Of a DNA stretch of 64,000 bases, positions 18,162 to 30,870 are shown piece after piece; the first letter of the stretch is position 1, and every line of letters begins with the position of its first letter. The notes beneath the pieces were generated by a model. The model had not been told where the DNA came from and did not search any database. It saw only the letters and a program-made list of their open reading frames with translations. A program made the translations under genes and the position numbers. This DNA comes from Tremella fuciformis (Eukaryota > Basidiomycota > Tremellomycetes > Tremellales > Tremellaceae): NCBI GenBank assembly GCA_032768795.1, contig CP136491.1, forward strand, positions 806,001 to 870,000, written 5' to 3'.

Positions 18162-19456
18162 ATGCCCCCCGATCCCCGCAGCGACCCGCGGGCGGCCGCC
18201 GCGGCCGCCGCACAGCGCTCCGGGTCGTCCGGGTCGTCCAGCTCGTCCAAAGATCCCCGCGCAAGCAGCTCCTCCAGCTCGCCCAAGGATCCCCGCGCCA
18301 GCAGCTCGTCCTCGTCGAAAGACCCACGCGCCGATCCGAGAGCGAGCAGCTCAAGCTCGTCCAAAGACCCACGAGCGAGCAGCTCGTCCTCGGGAAGCAG
18401 CAGCAGCGGCGGCAGCTCGTCGTCGTCGTCGTCCAAGCCGGCAGTGAAGACGCCCGAGATCAGCGCCAACCAATGGATGTCGTTCTTCCTCTTTGTCTGC
18501 CTGTGCCTCATCATCCTCCAGGGCCCGCTGGGCCTCACCACGCCCGCCGTGGGTAACGCCACCGCCGCGGGCTGGTCAGAATGGCTGTCGTTCCCCAGCT
18601 GGGGCACCGGCGGCGCTATGCCCGGCTGCGGTGCGGGAGTGGTCATGCTCCCTTGGTGTGCGGCCCCAATGGCTGTTCAGCCTGCTGCTGCGCCTGCACT
18701 TGGCCCTGCGCCAGCACCGGCGATGGGCCAGATGGGCGGCCAGGGGGGTTTCGCGATGCCCGGCGGCGGAGGCGGGTGGAGTTGGTACTCTAACCCGCCA
18801 GGACAGGGGCAAGCGCAGCAGATGAATCCTATGGCTCCACAGCAGATTATCAACGTCCAAGGCGGTATGCCTATCCCCCCAGAGTACTACGCCCAGCCGC
18901 CGCCGTACGCCTACGCGCCGCCCCAACAGCCAAACGAGGGGCTGTGCTGGTACATGCCCTACCTCTGCCAGCCGCTCATACCAGGCGCGTACGCCTACTC
19001 GCCCCCCGCACCACCACGGAGAAACTACGTCCGCGCCGCCAACGGCATGATTTACGAGCAGCCGGATCGCGTCGTCCAGCTGGCCCAGAAGGCCCCGGCA
19101 TATAATCCTTATCCCTATGCAGCTCCGTACCCGTATCCTTATCCTCCGCACTACCATGCCTCACAGCCGGCATACGCTCCACCTCCAGAGCCTGTACGAC
19201 AGTTGCGGCCGATGCCGCCGGTCAGGCGCGTGGGCAGTATGCCCGTCGTTCATGATCCCCCACATGCACCTCCGCCCCCTGTTGCAGCGCCGCCAATCGC
19301 CCGTGAGTATCTCATCTATCACTCTGGTAGTCAAGACACTCTGACGAGACAGAAACGATAGCCGAGTCGCCTGGTCTTGCTAATCTGGAGAACGCCTTTT
19401 ATCCTCTCCTAGTTGGCGCCATCGCCCTCCTGGTCGTCTTCGACTACGCGACTTGA
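18162..19456 (+). CDS. Ser-rich, Pro/Tyr/Gly-rich protein with two predicted membrane helices
   Basis: Two exons (18162-19302 and 19353-19456) give 414 residues. The N-terminus has several repeats of a Ser run followed by KDPRA or PRA. A hydrophobic helix (WMSFFLFVCLCLIILQGPLG) follows at about residue 104. The middle is low complexity, rich in Gly, Pro, Gln, Ala and Tyr (YNPYPYAAPYPYPYPP). Without splicing the frame ends in an unrelated tail. The 50-nt GT-AG intron instead adds a second hydrophobic helix (YPLLVGAIALLVVFDYAT) at the very C-terminus, which supports the splice model. I do not recognise the family. The layout suggests an endomembrane or plasma-membrane protein with a disordered loop. 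Confidence 0.75.
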
Positions 19457-19680
19457 ATAGAGGAATCTGCGATGAAGATGTACAAAGCTGGCGGGGGACG
19501 GTCTGCGCGGGTTGTATTCTTTTACAGCGATCTTTATGGACCCCATAACCTCGAAATGGCTTGTTGCACCGATGCCCCGGGATACGGCGTACACAACGAG
19601 GAGCCATCAAGACCAACATCATAAATTCATAAACTTGCAGTCATCAAGCACGACTCTGACAACGCCTTCCCAAGAGGAAT

Positions 19681-22600
19681 CTAGAACTGGCCACCAGCTG
19701 GGAAAGTGACAGCATCCGCGAACTTGTCTCCGAACCTGGCGAGAGCTCCCTTCTTTCTCGGTTCCACCGGCAGGCCCTCTTTGGCAATATGTATCTCGGC
19801 CAGCCGCTGGATCTCAGCTATCTGCTGCCCGCGTTTCTTCTCCCACTCCTGGGCCATGGCCTCGTACTTGCGCGCTGCCTCGAGTGTCTTGCGCCTCTTC
19901 TCCTCTTTTGCGTCACTTCCAGTCAGCTTTTCCGCGCTCAGCTGTCATGGCTCAACTCACAGTTTTGCCTGTTTCTTCTCTTCTTTTGACATCTTCTTGC
20001 CCGATTTGGTGGCTTTCGTGAAACTGGTCGAGCCCGAAGAGATGCTCATTGCGTCGCTGTGCATCGGAACGGTCGCAGATTTCGACGGGGAAGTCAAAGT
20101 CTGATGCGGCTCAAGCAGAGGAGTGAGCCCGGATGCAGTCAAGCCCGAGTCTCCCAGCTCCACTGTCACCTCTCCTTCAGTCGTGAAATCGTGCATGAAG
20201 CTCTTGCTGTTATCGCTAGCATGGGTCGGAGCAGCGGACTCGGTAGATGAAATGGTGTTGGATGATGTTCGATACGCATTGAATGTGAACGACCCATCCG
20301 TCAGGCCGCGCCGCGCAGGACGCACTGGCGAGCTCGAGACCCCCGATCGCTCATGAGAAAGGGCTTTCGTTGTCTGTCCACCGGATGTATGGCCTGTCTC
20401 CACTTGAGCCCCTGTGTCCTGCGGCTTCGACTGGGTCTTGCGGAAAGCCGATGGCGGCTGGTGCATCGGTAAGGTCTCTGGCAGCGTGTCGAGCTGGCCC
20501 GCTGCCAGTTTACTAAAGGCGGGATAAGGGTCGAAATCTCTTGGCAGAACACCCGACTCTCGAGAGGGATCTGTGCGCGGGGTGGCGAGGTAAAGAGATG
20601 AACTGTCTGAGCTGGTCGAGTATGACCCGCGCCTGAAGTAGTCTTGCTCGGGGACCGTAAGGTCTGGCGTAGGCGGCATAGGCGGGAAGCGTTGCATCGG
20701 GACAGACGTCGGCGATACCGCCGGGCGGCGAGGACGCTCCGGGCGTTCAGGCGTTGTGACAGATCGTCGGCGCTCAAGGCTAGGCGCGATCGGACTGTTC
20801 ATGCGGACAGAGGTACTGCGCTTGGGCGACCTAGGCTCAATCTGGGGCTTGGACGAGGAGGCAGCGAGAGGTTGACCAGCAGGATCGTCGTTGATCCGAT
20901 GGGTTGGAAGGGTCATTGAGTCGACACGAGCCCGGCGATACTGGCCTTCGGACCCGACTGAGCTTGAAACCGGCTCATCGCCGTTCACTGATTCTTGCGA
21001 CGGCGCTTGAGTCGCACCGCTACGCTGTGGTGTCCCCGTAGGCAGAGCGCCCTCGGTTGTGGCTGTCTGAGGCCCTTGTCGGGCACTTCGTGAGCCAGAG
21101 CCGCCTTTGGTAGACTGACGGTCAGCTGGATGATCCCTCCAGTGCTGTTGGATCACATGGATCAACTGCAGAGCTCGGACCTGCAAGTTGAGCTCGCCGC
21201 TGAGCGCGGCGATTTCATACACGCCGACCGCGTTGCTCGCATCGAGTCTCCGATGGAGGGCATGAACCACTAAACGAGCCAAACGGTCGAGCTTGTACTG
21301 TTTGGCCAAGAACAGAAGCGCAGAGAGTACAGGCGCGCGATTCTGTAGCTGCGTAGAGAGGTTGAGGGTGTAAAGATACTGCACGAATGCCACGCATACA
21401 GGGAACGGCTCAGGTATGGTTATCTGAGTCGGCGCGAGGGCAGTCGAATCGAACGAGCCGAGTAGCGTATCGTTAATATCCACCGATACAATTTCGTGCG
21501 CGATCTCCATTGAGCTGTCGGTGATCTCCTTGTCCTGCTCTGCGAACCATGGCCAGCGTTCTAGGAGGATGCGCTTAGCACATTTGATCTTCCTGCCGTC
21601 TTCGCATATGACCTCAAAATCGGAAGCGACTTCTTTGTCGAGGGAGTTGAGACCGATTTCCTGGGCTCTGACTGCGACTTCCAGACGTGGCGGCTCATAT
21701 ATACCAAACGTCTCGAGCTGTATGACGGCGACATGATCCAGATTGACGGCTCGACGACCGTAATCTTGAGCGAGGTCATAGTTGCTGTTGCCGAATACAA
21801 GGATTCGAGCCTGCTCCGGCCAGACAATCGCGCGATTCCAGCTACCACTGGTGAGGACGGACGGCTCGAGATGGCGCCAGGTCAGAGTCTCAAGATTGAG
21901 GACCCAGACAGAGAAAGCTGCCGAGGTCGACGCGAGATATAAGCCGCAGAGGATGAAGTGGTTTCCAACAATGCCACCAGTGGGGAAGCGCAGACCGGGA
22001 GGCTGTGAGGGTCCGCGCATTCGAGCAGAGACGTCCCGAATGCTGAAAGTCGGCGGAGACGCATGCTTTGCAGAGGGAGTGACAGGTTGAGCGTCGGGAT
22101 CAACAGGTGAGAAAATGTCGAGCTCCCGCCGCACCTTGGCAAAGTCGTAATTCGAATAGCACCATATGTCGCCTCCCTCTCCCTCCTCGTCTATGATGTA
22201 GGAATGGGAAGAGGCAAGTTTCGCATCCCCAGAAAGACCAGGATCGACCACTCGGTGCCTAGACGAGGCGGTGATGCTCCGGTACGCCCCCTTGGAATGC
22301 ATGCCGCCCATCTCTGGCTGCTGTGTCTTGGAGATCCAGCGCCTTTCTCGAAGGTCGTACACGTTCACCTCGTAGATCCACGAGTTGTCGGAGTTCTGGC
22401 CGCCCGAAATGACCAACTGGCCTCTAGAAATGGCGCTCAGGTGTGCGTATCGAGGGGAAGGGATGAGGTTTTCGTCCTGGGTGGTCTGTATGGGTCGCTC
22501 CAGCCACTGTCGTGAGGCACAGTCGAATAGCCAGATATCGTTGTGAACAGCACTCGAGTCTGCGTCTGACATACCGCCAAAGAGCACGAGGTTATCCTCC

Positions 22601-22960
22601 CCTTTTCGTCAGAAGATGCATGACGAAGGGTCGTGGGTGACTCACAGATGTCCATCGAGTGGAAATACCGCGGCCCAGGCCCACCGGGGCAGTCCAGCCT
22701 GCTCCATACCTTGGTCGTCAAGTCCATCTCCCACATGATGTCGGACAATCTCCTGTCATGGACTTGCTTGCCGCCATACAGGAAGACCTTCGGTGGGGAG
22801 GGGGAGGGCAGGGGTGAGATGGTGACTGACGGGCCCTGGAGTCGTTAGTCAAGACCCCTTAGATGGATGTATGTATGAGAGCACTTACGGTGAGAGGCAC
22901 GGGGATATCGCCCTTCGTCGCCTCACTCCAGCTGATCATATGCGCGAGTGAAGAGTCCAT
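19681..22960 (-). CDS. Kelch-repeat and BTB domain protein (Ral2/LZTR1-like)
   Basis: Four exons (22960-22889, 22835-22646, 22601-19961, 19894-19681) give 1038 residues. Kelch repeats fill about the first 350 residues (KVFLYGGKQVHD, NLVLFGGMSDADSS, QLVISGGQNSDNSW). A BTB-type region follows (SDFEVICEDGRKIKCAKRIL to FVQYLYTLNLSTQ, with a BACK-like helical extension). The rest is a long Ser/Pro-rich disordered region and a short basic helical C-terminus (EEKKQAK, AARKYEAMAQEWEKK). Kelch followed by BTB is the order in fission yeast Ral2 and animal LZTR1, which act on Ras; that role here is inference. The last intron acceptor is the least certain junction. Confidence 0.85.
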
Positions 22961-24704
22961 CTTGACGATTTCGGGGTTCACGGTTTACGTTCAAAAGGCC
23001 GACTCAACGGAGAGCGTGACAGCAGCTGACGACGATATGTATATGAAAGGCGATCAGCGGGACCCGTTCGGTAACGAGCAGGTCGCGGCCGAGGGAGTTG
23101 ATGAATTGGCCAAGAAAAGCACTGGTGCTGATGGAGGCGGTGGGCCAAAGTTCTAAGGCTAAAGATGGTGCCTCTCGTTCCTCGACACGGTCGTCACGAA
23201 GACGGTCGTCCTTGAGATGGTACGAAGAGCGAGTTTGCAACGGACAGGGCGCAACGTCGACTCGAACACGGGCAGCTCAGCTCACAGGAGCATATATGTG
23301 TTGCGCCGCCAGTGTGAGCGATGCGGAGACGGAGTGGCGGACGGCGAGTGGCTGACGTCCGACGTTTTGATTGATGGCCGTCCGGGGCACGGGAATGGGG
23401 TGGGGTTGATTGATGATCTTGGCGGCCAATCTCGAGCTGCGGACTAGGCTGGTCACCGCGTGTGCAGTGGTGACCTTCGCCCGAGATGATGGACGATGCT
23501 GCTCGATCGAGGCCTCGAGGCGCTGTGAGATGATGCGCACAGGTGAGCGGTAGTCGAGGCTACTCTTTCGGCCATGCGTGTAGAGAAATGGCGTCTGAAG
23601 AGATTGAAGGTGTCGTGATGGCGTCTGATGGTCGTGATGATAGTAATGGACAGAGGGCCTTCCTTTGGCTGGAGGCGGCACCCAGAGTTTCCTCTTCGGG
23701 CTCTCTTGCACGAGCTGGGTCTCCGTCCCTCAGCTAGCTGGATCTGCTGACGATCCTGCTTAGTGCGATGAGACGCCAGGACCTATTTTCGAGCAAAGCG
23801 ACCAGAGTCAAGAGAAGAAGGGGGTACCTTGGGGGTGGCGTGGTGGTCAGGGCGGAGAAAAGGGGTCCGAGGCAGAAGAGGTCAAGGCGTCGAGCAAGAT
23901 TGCCCTCTTCTGAGCGCAGAGTACCAGACTCTGCCGTGCGGTCGGTATGGGGTGCAGTAGAGTGACAGGACGAGCAATGCAACGAGAGATGAGAAATGAA
24001 TTCTGTAACTAGAGGACAGATGACCAGAGTGGGGAAGCAGAGTGGGGGAACTTTCTCCGAGACAGCGTCGAGGTCGAAGAGAGTCTCTCTCTCTCTCTAT
24101 ATACCTTGATGCTAAAGGTAGCTCAATACGCGCAGACGCAGACGACCTGCATCAGGCATAGCATCGGGTCATAGAGCATGCTAGACAACAACGCGGTCCC
24201 CGAAACCTGTCCGAGGCGCAACATCGGTCAAGTCAATCTCTCACAGGCTTCAGTCGTGCATTGCAGTCTTCTGGTCGGCCATGACTGACTGTGAGCGTCT
24301 GCATCTGCAAGAATGAACCCAGTAGAGTGATCATGCTTCTCATCTACAGTCTGGCGTTGCTGCTGTTGGTAGCTTGGACGCGTCGCTGTTGAACCCCGCA
24401 TTCTGATGATGACGTGTCATTCTGCCCACTCATTTACCCCGCGATTCCCGGAATCGGCTGAATCCGATTCAAATTACGTCGGAGAAGAGCGAAGGAGGCG
24501 CAGCGGGCGACTCACTAGTTACTCTCTCTAACCCACCTCTGTTTCTTTTTCAAGCCTCTACTCGGTCCGAACTCACCGTGACTACACCTCGTCCCCCCCG
24601 AACTCGATGTCCCAGCCCATGGCATCGCTTGTATCTGTCACGTCGCCATCACATACACCTACCCCGCATTCAAGATAACGTGTCCCATACGAGACGGCTT
24701 CCCT
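22961..24704. promoter_or_regulatory. Long divergent intergenic region (kelch-BTB / MFS transporter)
   Basis: About 1.7 kb lies between two divergent start codons. Short frames occur (for example a minus-strand one at 23277-23711) but none begins with ATG and a recognisable domain. A CT dinucleotide tract is at about 24084-24098, followed by TATATA. The length suggests long leaders or an unrecognised small gene. Confidence 0.35.
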
Positions 24705-27143
24705 ATGTCGACGCACGGGTCGGCCAGTACGGTCGTGGAGGAGGACCCGAAGGATTTGACGGGTCCATGGAATACCAGCTCGGCGGTGACTCTGCGCGAT
24801 GATGCCGATGCCGACGCCGCTGAGAAGGGCGATGGCGTGGTCGTAGAGGTCCGCCCACCCGATGTATACGACCGATTCACGCCGCGCAAGAAGCGCTCCA
24901 TCATTGCTGTCGTCTCATATTCGGCGCTCATCAGTCGTGAGTCCGCTGACAGCGTGTCGACGAGCCGTGCAGTCCGTCTGGACAACATCGCTCTCGCCCA
25001 CTGAGCATGACGCAGAGCTGACTGCAGCTTTCACTGCCTCCGTCATCCTCCCCTCCATTCCCCAAATTGCGGAAGACCTGCACACGACCCAGACTGTGAT
25101 CAATATCACCATTGCCATCTTCATTCTCACCATCGGCATCGCACCAGTAGTCTGGTCCCCTTTGTCTGGCTTCTACGGCCGCCGTCCGATCTACCTCGCT
25201 AGCATGCCAATCATGATCGCATCATCCATCGGCGTGGCCCTGTGTAACAGTGTGGGCGCGCTCATTGCCACTCGAGTTCTGCAGGGTATCGGTAGCTCAA
25301 GCGTGCTCGCAGTAGGCGCTGGCACCATTGGCGACATCTACCGTCCAACAGATAGAGCAAATGCCATGGGCTGGTACTACTCGGGTGTAGGTTCTGTTTT
25401 GAAGAAATATTCCTAAAAGCTCACTCTCAGGCCTTGTTCGGTCCGGCGCTGGCCCCTGTGATCGGTGGCATCTTTACTCAATACGTCTCTATAAGTTGGA
25501 GAGCTGTTCAGTGAGCTCGCCGTAAGGCATACCGGGTCGTGACTCACACAGTCCAGGTACCTGCTGGCGGGTTGCGGCTCTGTAGCTTTCCTTCTCACAT
25601 TCTTCTTCTTGCCAGAAACAAGTCATCGACCCTTGCCGCACGACCAGCTGAAGGAGGAGAGAAATAAGAAATTCGTGGTATATATCTTCAACCCCTTGAC
25701 AAGTCTTGGACTTCTGAGATGGCCCAACCTTTTGTGTGTGGTGCGTCGATCGTCTCCTGCCTGGAAGCCTGCTCACACGCAGGCCTTCACGTCTAGTTGC
25801 GTCCTACTGCAAACCTATGTGATGCTGGTGAGCTACCAGAGACTGCGAGGGCGCGCGCTGATGATCAGGTTCCATTGAGTGAATTGAGACCTTGACCAAG
25901 ATAAAGCAATGCTGATGCGTGCCCTTCCCCATGTGCAGCCGATCTTTTGGTACGTGACCGATCGTGTGTCTTACGGACTGGCTCTGATTGGACAGAAAAC
26001 GCAATATGGCATCAAAAATGTGGCCGTCTCGGGCTGCGTCTACCTCGGACAGGGTGTCGGATGCTTCATTGGCGCGCGGATAGCAGGTCGTGAGCCTAGG
26101 AGGATCGCATTGTGGCAGGAACCTGACCGGCACAGCCATGGCAGATCGCGAAGTCAAGAAATGGATTCAGAAACGAGGGTATCGACGTGCAGAAGACAGA
26201 CTTTGGATAGTGCTGTTCCCTACCGGTGTCCTCCTACCTCTGTCTGCTTGTACGTCGACCAACCGCCCCTTTGCTCATGCTGACGGTGGCCCAAGTGGGC
26301 TATGGCTGGCTCATCGAGTATGCGTGAGTATCCACTGCTCTCTGTCTCATCCAAGCTGATTTGTCCAGTGCAGGTGGCGTCGGACCAGTGATTGTCATGC
26401 TCTTGATCAACGGCGCTGCCCTCATGCTTGCTCTCACACCGCTCAACACATAGCATGTCTCTCCGCCTGCGCCTCAGTATCAGACTAATGTGTCAGCGCC
26501 GTCGACTCGATGCAGACCCGGAGCGCCGAGACGATCGCCATCAACAACTGTGAGTTTCGTGTATGAGGCTGGTGCTGACTCAAAGGTATGCGCTACATCT
26601 TCGCGGCTGGAGCTTCGGCCGTCGTGGTACCGATCGCGGACGCCATCAAGTGGGGTCCGACCCTGACAATCGCGGCTGGGATTGCCGTACGTCTTGAGGA
26701 GCGATGATTCAAGGTATCGGCTGACGGAGGAGTGGACGGCCTGCGCCATCGTCATGGCCATGCTGCGCTACGGCTCGACCTGGCGCGAAAAGGCCAACGC
26801 CAAGTACGGCTATCCAGCGAGGGAAGACGAGCGGCCCAACCCTTTCTGGCCGGAAACAGAATCCGAATCAGGCGATGCAGGGGGCCCTGTGGTCGTCGTG
26901 GAGGACAAGGAGGGCGACGCGCGCGTATCAGCGTCGGCCGATGATGAGCATCATGATGAGAAACACGAGGAGCCGGGGCAGCTCGTCAAGGCTGCCGAGC
27001 TGCTCCCCAAGCGTGGGCCGACGACGGGCAGGGCTGGGCGCGGTGGGCCGTCGCACAGGGCGCAAGGGGACTTGCCGCCCGTGGAAGAGGTCTTGAGTCG
27101 TACGGTGTCACTCAGCAGTGCGTCGGTGCATGGTGGGGGCTGA
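24705..27143 (+). CDS. MFS multidrug transporter, DHA1 type (12 TM)
   Basis: Fourteen exons (24705-24936, 25028-25386, 25431-25510, 25557-25740, 25783-25827, 25869-25878, 25939-25949, 25996-26089, 26136-26249, 26296-26323, 26369-26452, 26497-26549, 26586-26686, 26730-27143) give 602 residues with consistent phases throughout. Family motifs are SPLSGFYGRRP (motif A), ATRVLQGIGSS (motif B), GPALAPVIGG (the antiporter motif C), AGxMADREVKKW in the middle loop, and NNCMRYIFAAGASAVVVP near the end. Both tails are cytosolic and charged. The family exports drugs or metabolites by proton antiport at the plasma membrane. Two exons of 10 and 11 nt and one GC-AG intron are unusual; if they are wrong, the gene would be broken there. 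Confidence 0.85.
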
Positions 27144-27416
27144 GCGGCTGTGTGCTTGGTGGTTTGATGGATTCATGTATCACTCTATGTGTTGCAACAC
27201 GATGCAAATGCAATGCGACAATGGCAACTCGGGAGGTCGGCCGAGTCTCCCTCCCAGTCGGCTTAGCTCGGGACTACGACGACGACTGCACGCGCGCTGG
27301 TTCGCTGGCTGCTTCTATCTCTTCTCGTTGTAAACCGAGCATCTCGTCTCATCATGTACATAGCTTCTCTATAGTCGAGCCCGCACATCACATCTCCAGC
27401 GAGACGCCTCGACTCG

Positions 27417-29274
27417 ATGCTGCTCCCCCGGCAGCCGCCCCGAGCAGGGTGGCTCAGAGCCTCCACGGCCGGACCGTCGACGCATCACCTCCGACTAGCC
27501 TCGGTATCATGTACAGCGACGCGCTACCTCTCGACCAACTCTGCACGCCAAGCCCGACGTTCCTCGTCACCCTTACGACCCGCTGCACCTACCAACTCCC
27601 ACTCTATCCGTGGTCCATATGTCCCACTCGACTATCGAGATAGAGCCCCGTCTCGCCGGCTGCACACCACGTCCCCTGCTGGGAAACCGTTCGTGCCGAA
27701 GCTTCCGCCAGACACCAAGGCGAAGCACGACCATGGACATGAGCATGAGCACGGGCACGACCACGACCACGCAGGACACAGTCATGGGATCTTCGGGCAC
27801 GCCGGGCACACGCACGACCATTCCGAAGGCGCGGAACAGCTGATGAACGCCATTCAGGCGGGCAAGCTGGACCGCGGGACCCGCATCACCGTCCTAGGTA
27901 CCGCTCACCGCCCAGCTGGCAAGTCCATCTCCAGCTGACGAGCAGGCCTGGTGTGCAATGTGGGGTTGACGGTCTCCAAGGGCGTTGCGGGACTATGGAT
28001 GAACTCTGCGTCTCTGCTGGCCGAAGCTGGCCACTCCCTCTCTGACCTCCTCGGCGTGCGTCTCCTCTCACCCATTCCCACCCATTCGAACCTACAAGGC
28101 ATGGTCCGCTGATCATGCAGGACCTCGTGACGCTCGCGACGTGGCGCATCAGTCGCCGGCCCCCGAATGACAAGTACCCCTGGGGGTATGCAAAGTACGA
28201 GACGATCGGCAGTCTGTCGGTCAGCGTCATTCTCATCGGCGGCGCCCTCGGTATCGGCCTGCACTCGTATCACGTCAGTCCGCCGCTGGTTTTGTGATTC
28301 CCGCCCTGTGGCTCGGTCTGACTCGCAGCTCCTCATCCAGGTCATCCTGCCGTATCTCGACTCGTACCCCGCCGACTCGTGGATCTCTATCGTCGGCCAC
28401 AGCCTCCCCTCTCCCCCCTCGCCGCTGCTCGAGCTGCTGCACTCCCACGGGCCCTCCGCCCTCCCACACGACCACGGCCTCGAGCCCGACCATATCCACC
28501 ACGCCCACGCCCACGAGCACGGCGCCGTAGCCGGCGCGGGGGCCGTGCTCAACCCGCACGCGGCGTGGTTCGCCGCGGCCTCGGTCGTGATCAAAGAGTG
28601 GCTGTACCGCATTACGACCAAGGTCGCCGCGGAGGAACACTCGCCTGTGCTCAAGGCCAATGCGGTGCACCATCGCGCCGACGCCCTGACGTCGCTCGTG
28701 GCGCTCAGCAGCATCCTCGGGTCCTCTATCGGCGGATGGAAGTTCCTCGATCCCCTCGGCGGACTGGCCGTGTCGTTCTTCATTCTCCAGCAGGGGTTGA
28801 AGATGAGCAAGAACGCCATGCTCGAGCTGCTCGACGCGGGCGTCGACCGCCCCACCCAGCGCGCCATAGAGGGCATCGTCAACGACCTCGTCGATGGACA
28901 GTCGCTCCTGGGCGTGCGCAACGTCCGGGGCGTCAAGAGCGGCGGTGAGCTGACAGAGGTCTCGTACTACGAGTAGAGGCTTACTGGCAGGCCAAACCCA
29001 TTTGGACCTCACTATTGCCGTCCCAAACTCCATGACTGTGCGCCAGAGCCACGCAGTCGAAGAGCGCGTACGGGCCGCCGTGCAGCGCAGGAGGAAGGAG
29101 GTGCGCGAAGTGAAGATCCACGTGCACGGTGAGGACCACCCGTGGCCGTCGGCTCTGCCGCCCAGTGCCGAGGGCGCTCCGAGTGAGGTGGAGGAAGCAT
29201 CGAGGCAGACAGACTTTGCGGGCTGCGAGCCCGACTCGGCGGCTTCGGTGACCCCTGGTCCACCGCATAGATGA
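27417..29274 (+). CDS. Mitochondrial cation diffusion facilitator (Mmt1/2-like metal transporter)
   Basis: Five exons (27417-27897, 27946-28055, 28121-28273, 28329-28944, 28991-29274) give 547 residues. The N-terminus is rich in Arg and Ser and poor in acidic residues, as in a mitochondrial presequence. A His/Asp-rich stretch (HDHGHEHEHGHDHDH) follows, then the CDF membrane domain with SASLLAEAGHSLSDLLGD, a second His-rich loop, and ADALTSLVAL preceded by HHR, the two HxxxD-type metal sites. The C-terminal cytoplasmic-type domain includes HLDLTIAVP. Yeast Mmt1 and Mmt2 move iron across the mitochondrial membrane; the metal here is inferred. It lies 273 bp downstream of the MFS gene on the same strand. 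Confidence 0.88.
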
Positions 29275-29419
29275 GGCAAGTGGCCAGGCAATAGATTAGA
29301 AGAGACGGCGCTGTGTGAGTGGAGAGTAAAGTACGAGTATCTGTGTAGTCCGTTGGCTCGCCTTGGCATTTGCAATGCATGCAGCGTAGCTGTAGCCCCT
29401 TCGTCGCAGGTAGACACGC

Positions 29420-30870
29420 TCAGTCCCACACGATGTCCACCCATCGCTGCCTGTCTCGTCGTATTACCTCGGAGATGTTCTTCCTCTCCCGTCCTACCAC
29501 CGCGTCGTCCGGCCCTGCTCCTTGCACCGACGACCCGGTGAGCATCTTGGGCGAGGTCGCAAAGCTCACTGCGGGGAGTGTCTCTGCCCTCGTGGGCGCA
29601 GTCCGACGCATCCCCAGTAGCCTCAAAGAGGGGTATCGCCGAGAAGCGGGCTGGAACACGTCCTCGGCGTCCTCCCTCGTCATGCGGAACGGCGGATAGC
29701 TGAGGTCCAGCATCTTCATGATCAGCCTCGTCACAGGGGTAACGGGGAGATGGGACTGACAGTCAGGACGATGAGGCGCGTGCCGAGCGCCTTCAAGCCC
29801 CTCCACCAGGCCGTATCGCTGAATCCGCGCCACTGTGCGCCGGCCAGGCCCAACTCGCGCAGGGAGACAGGCAGGAGGCTGACCAGTGCGTCCATGTCCG
29901 TCGGCATGGTCGCATATGCCAGATTGAGAGACGTCAGCGACAGCCCCGTGAAGTTGTCGCGGTGCCGCCCGCCGAGAAACTTGTCGGGCGAGGGGTGCAG
30001 CGTGAGCGGGAGGTGGTGTAGGGTGGACGTGGTGTCGTCTTGCGTGTCCCAGCTCTCGCCATCGCTCTCCTCCGCATTGGCGGTTTGGGACTCACCTGGC
30101 AGGCTGAAAGGATCTGCCGGCTGTCGCAGCAGCAGACGTAGTGTGCGATCTCGCAGTCGCGGGATAGGCCCATCTGGTGCAAGCTCCGAATCGAGCAGCA
30201 AGAGCTGAGCACGCTGGTGTGTCTCGAGCCACTCGAGCTGGGCACGGAGCACCTCCCCTCTGCTCGCCATATCCCCGGGGTCCTCTGATGCGTAGATGGG
30301 CGTCTCGTCCTCGACGTACCGCAGCACGGTGATGAGGCAGAAATGCACCAGTGACACGGGACCGGTCCGGCCCCGCGCGGGCGACCGATGGGAGAACAGC
30401 TCGCCAGAGCGACGCAGATCTTCTGCTGTCACTGCTGAGCGGCGTGTCATTGCGCTGCGGCTCGACGTAGACTGAGAAGAAGAGGGGATGGTTGTCCACG
30501 AAGACGGGGCGGACGGGCCGGCAGTCCGCCTCGCCTGTCTCCGTCGTTCGAGGGCAGTCTGCCTTACGATCTCCCCGCTACACCATGTCAGCTATGAGAT
30601 CGCTCGAGCCAAATTGATGACACACGGCAGGAGGGCATCCGAGTCGAGCTGAGCAGCTAGAGGTACGAGCGCCCCAGACTCTCCTGGTGCGCTTGAGGGC
30701 AAGTGCGGCGGGCGCTCGCGCAGCGTTACCGGGTGGACTGGGTGTTCGAGACGATGTCGAGCCAGACGTGCGTTGACACTATCCTTTTCGCTTGTGTCGG
30801 TGTTTCGGCCTGTTTGGGGTGCGAACGAGCGTGAGAGGAGATGTTTGAATGATGGGACATGCTTGGGCAT
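29420..30870 (-). CDS. Uncharacterised protein with leucine-rich segments
   Basis: Three exons (30870-30626, 30577-29761, 29713-29420) give 451 residues with a clean frame. The first exon has ESGALVPLAAQLDSDALLP. The middle has acidic and Ser-rich stretches plus two short leucine-rich units (LSLTSLNLAYATMP, SLRELGLAGAQW). The end is LDLSYPPFRMTREDAEDVF and a basic tail. The leucine-rich spacing suggests a partial LRR fold. I do not recognise a named family. It ends 145 bp from the convergent CDF gene. A stretch starting at 30098 (GTGAGT) could be an additional in-frame intron. Confidence 0.7.

Noticed and set aside
23277..23711. Minus-strand open frame between the kelch-BTB and MFS genes
   Set aside because: It starts from GTG, has no recognisable motif and cannot be joined in frame to the kelch-BTB gene, whose frame closes upstream of its ATG at 22960.
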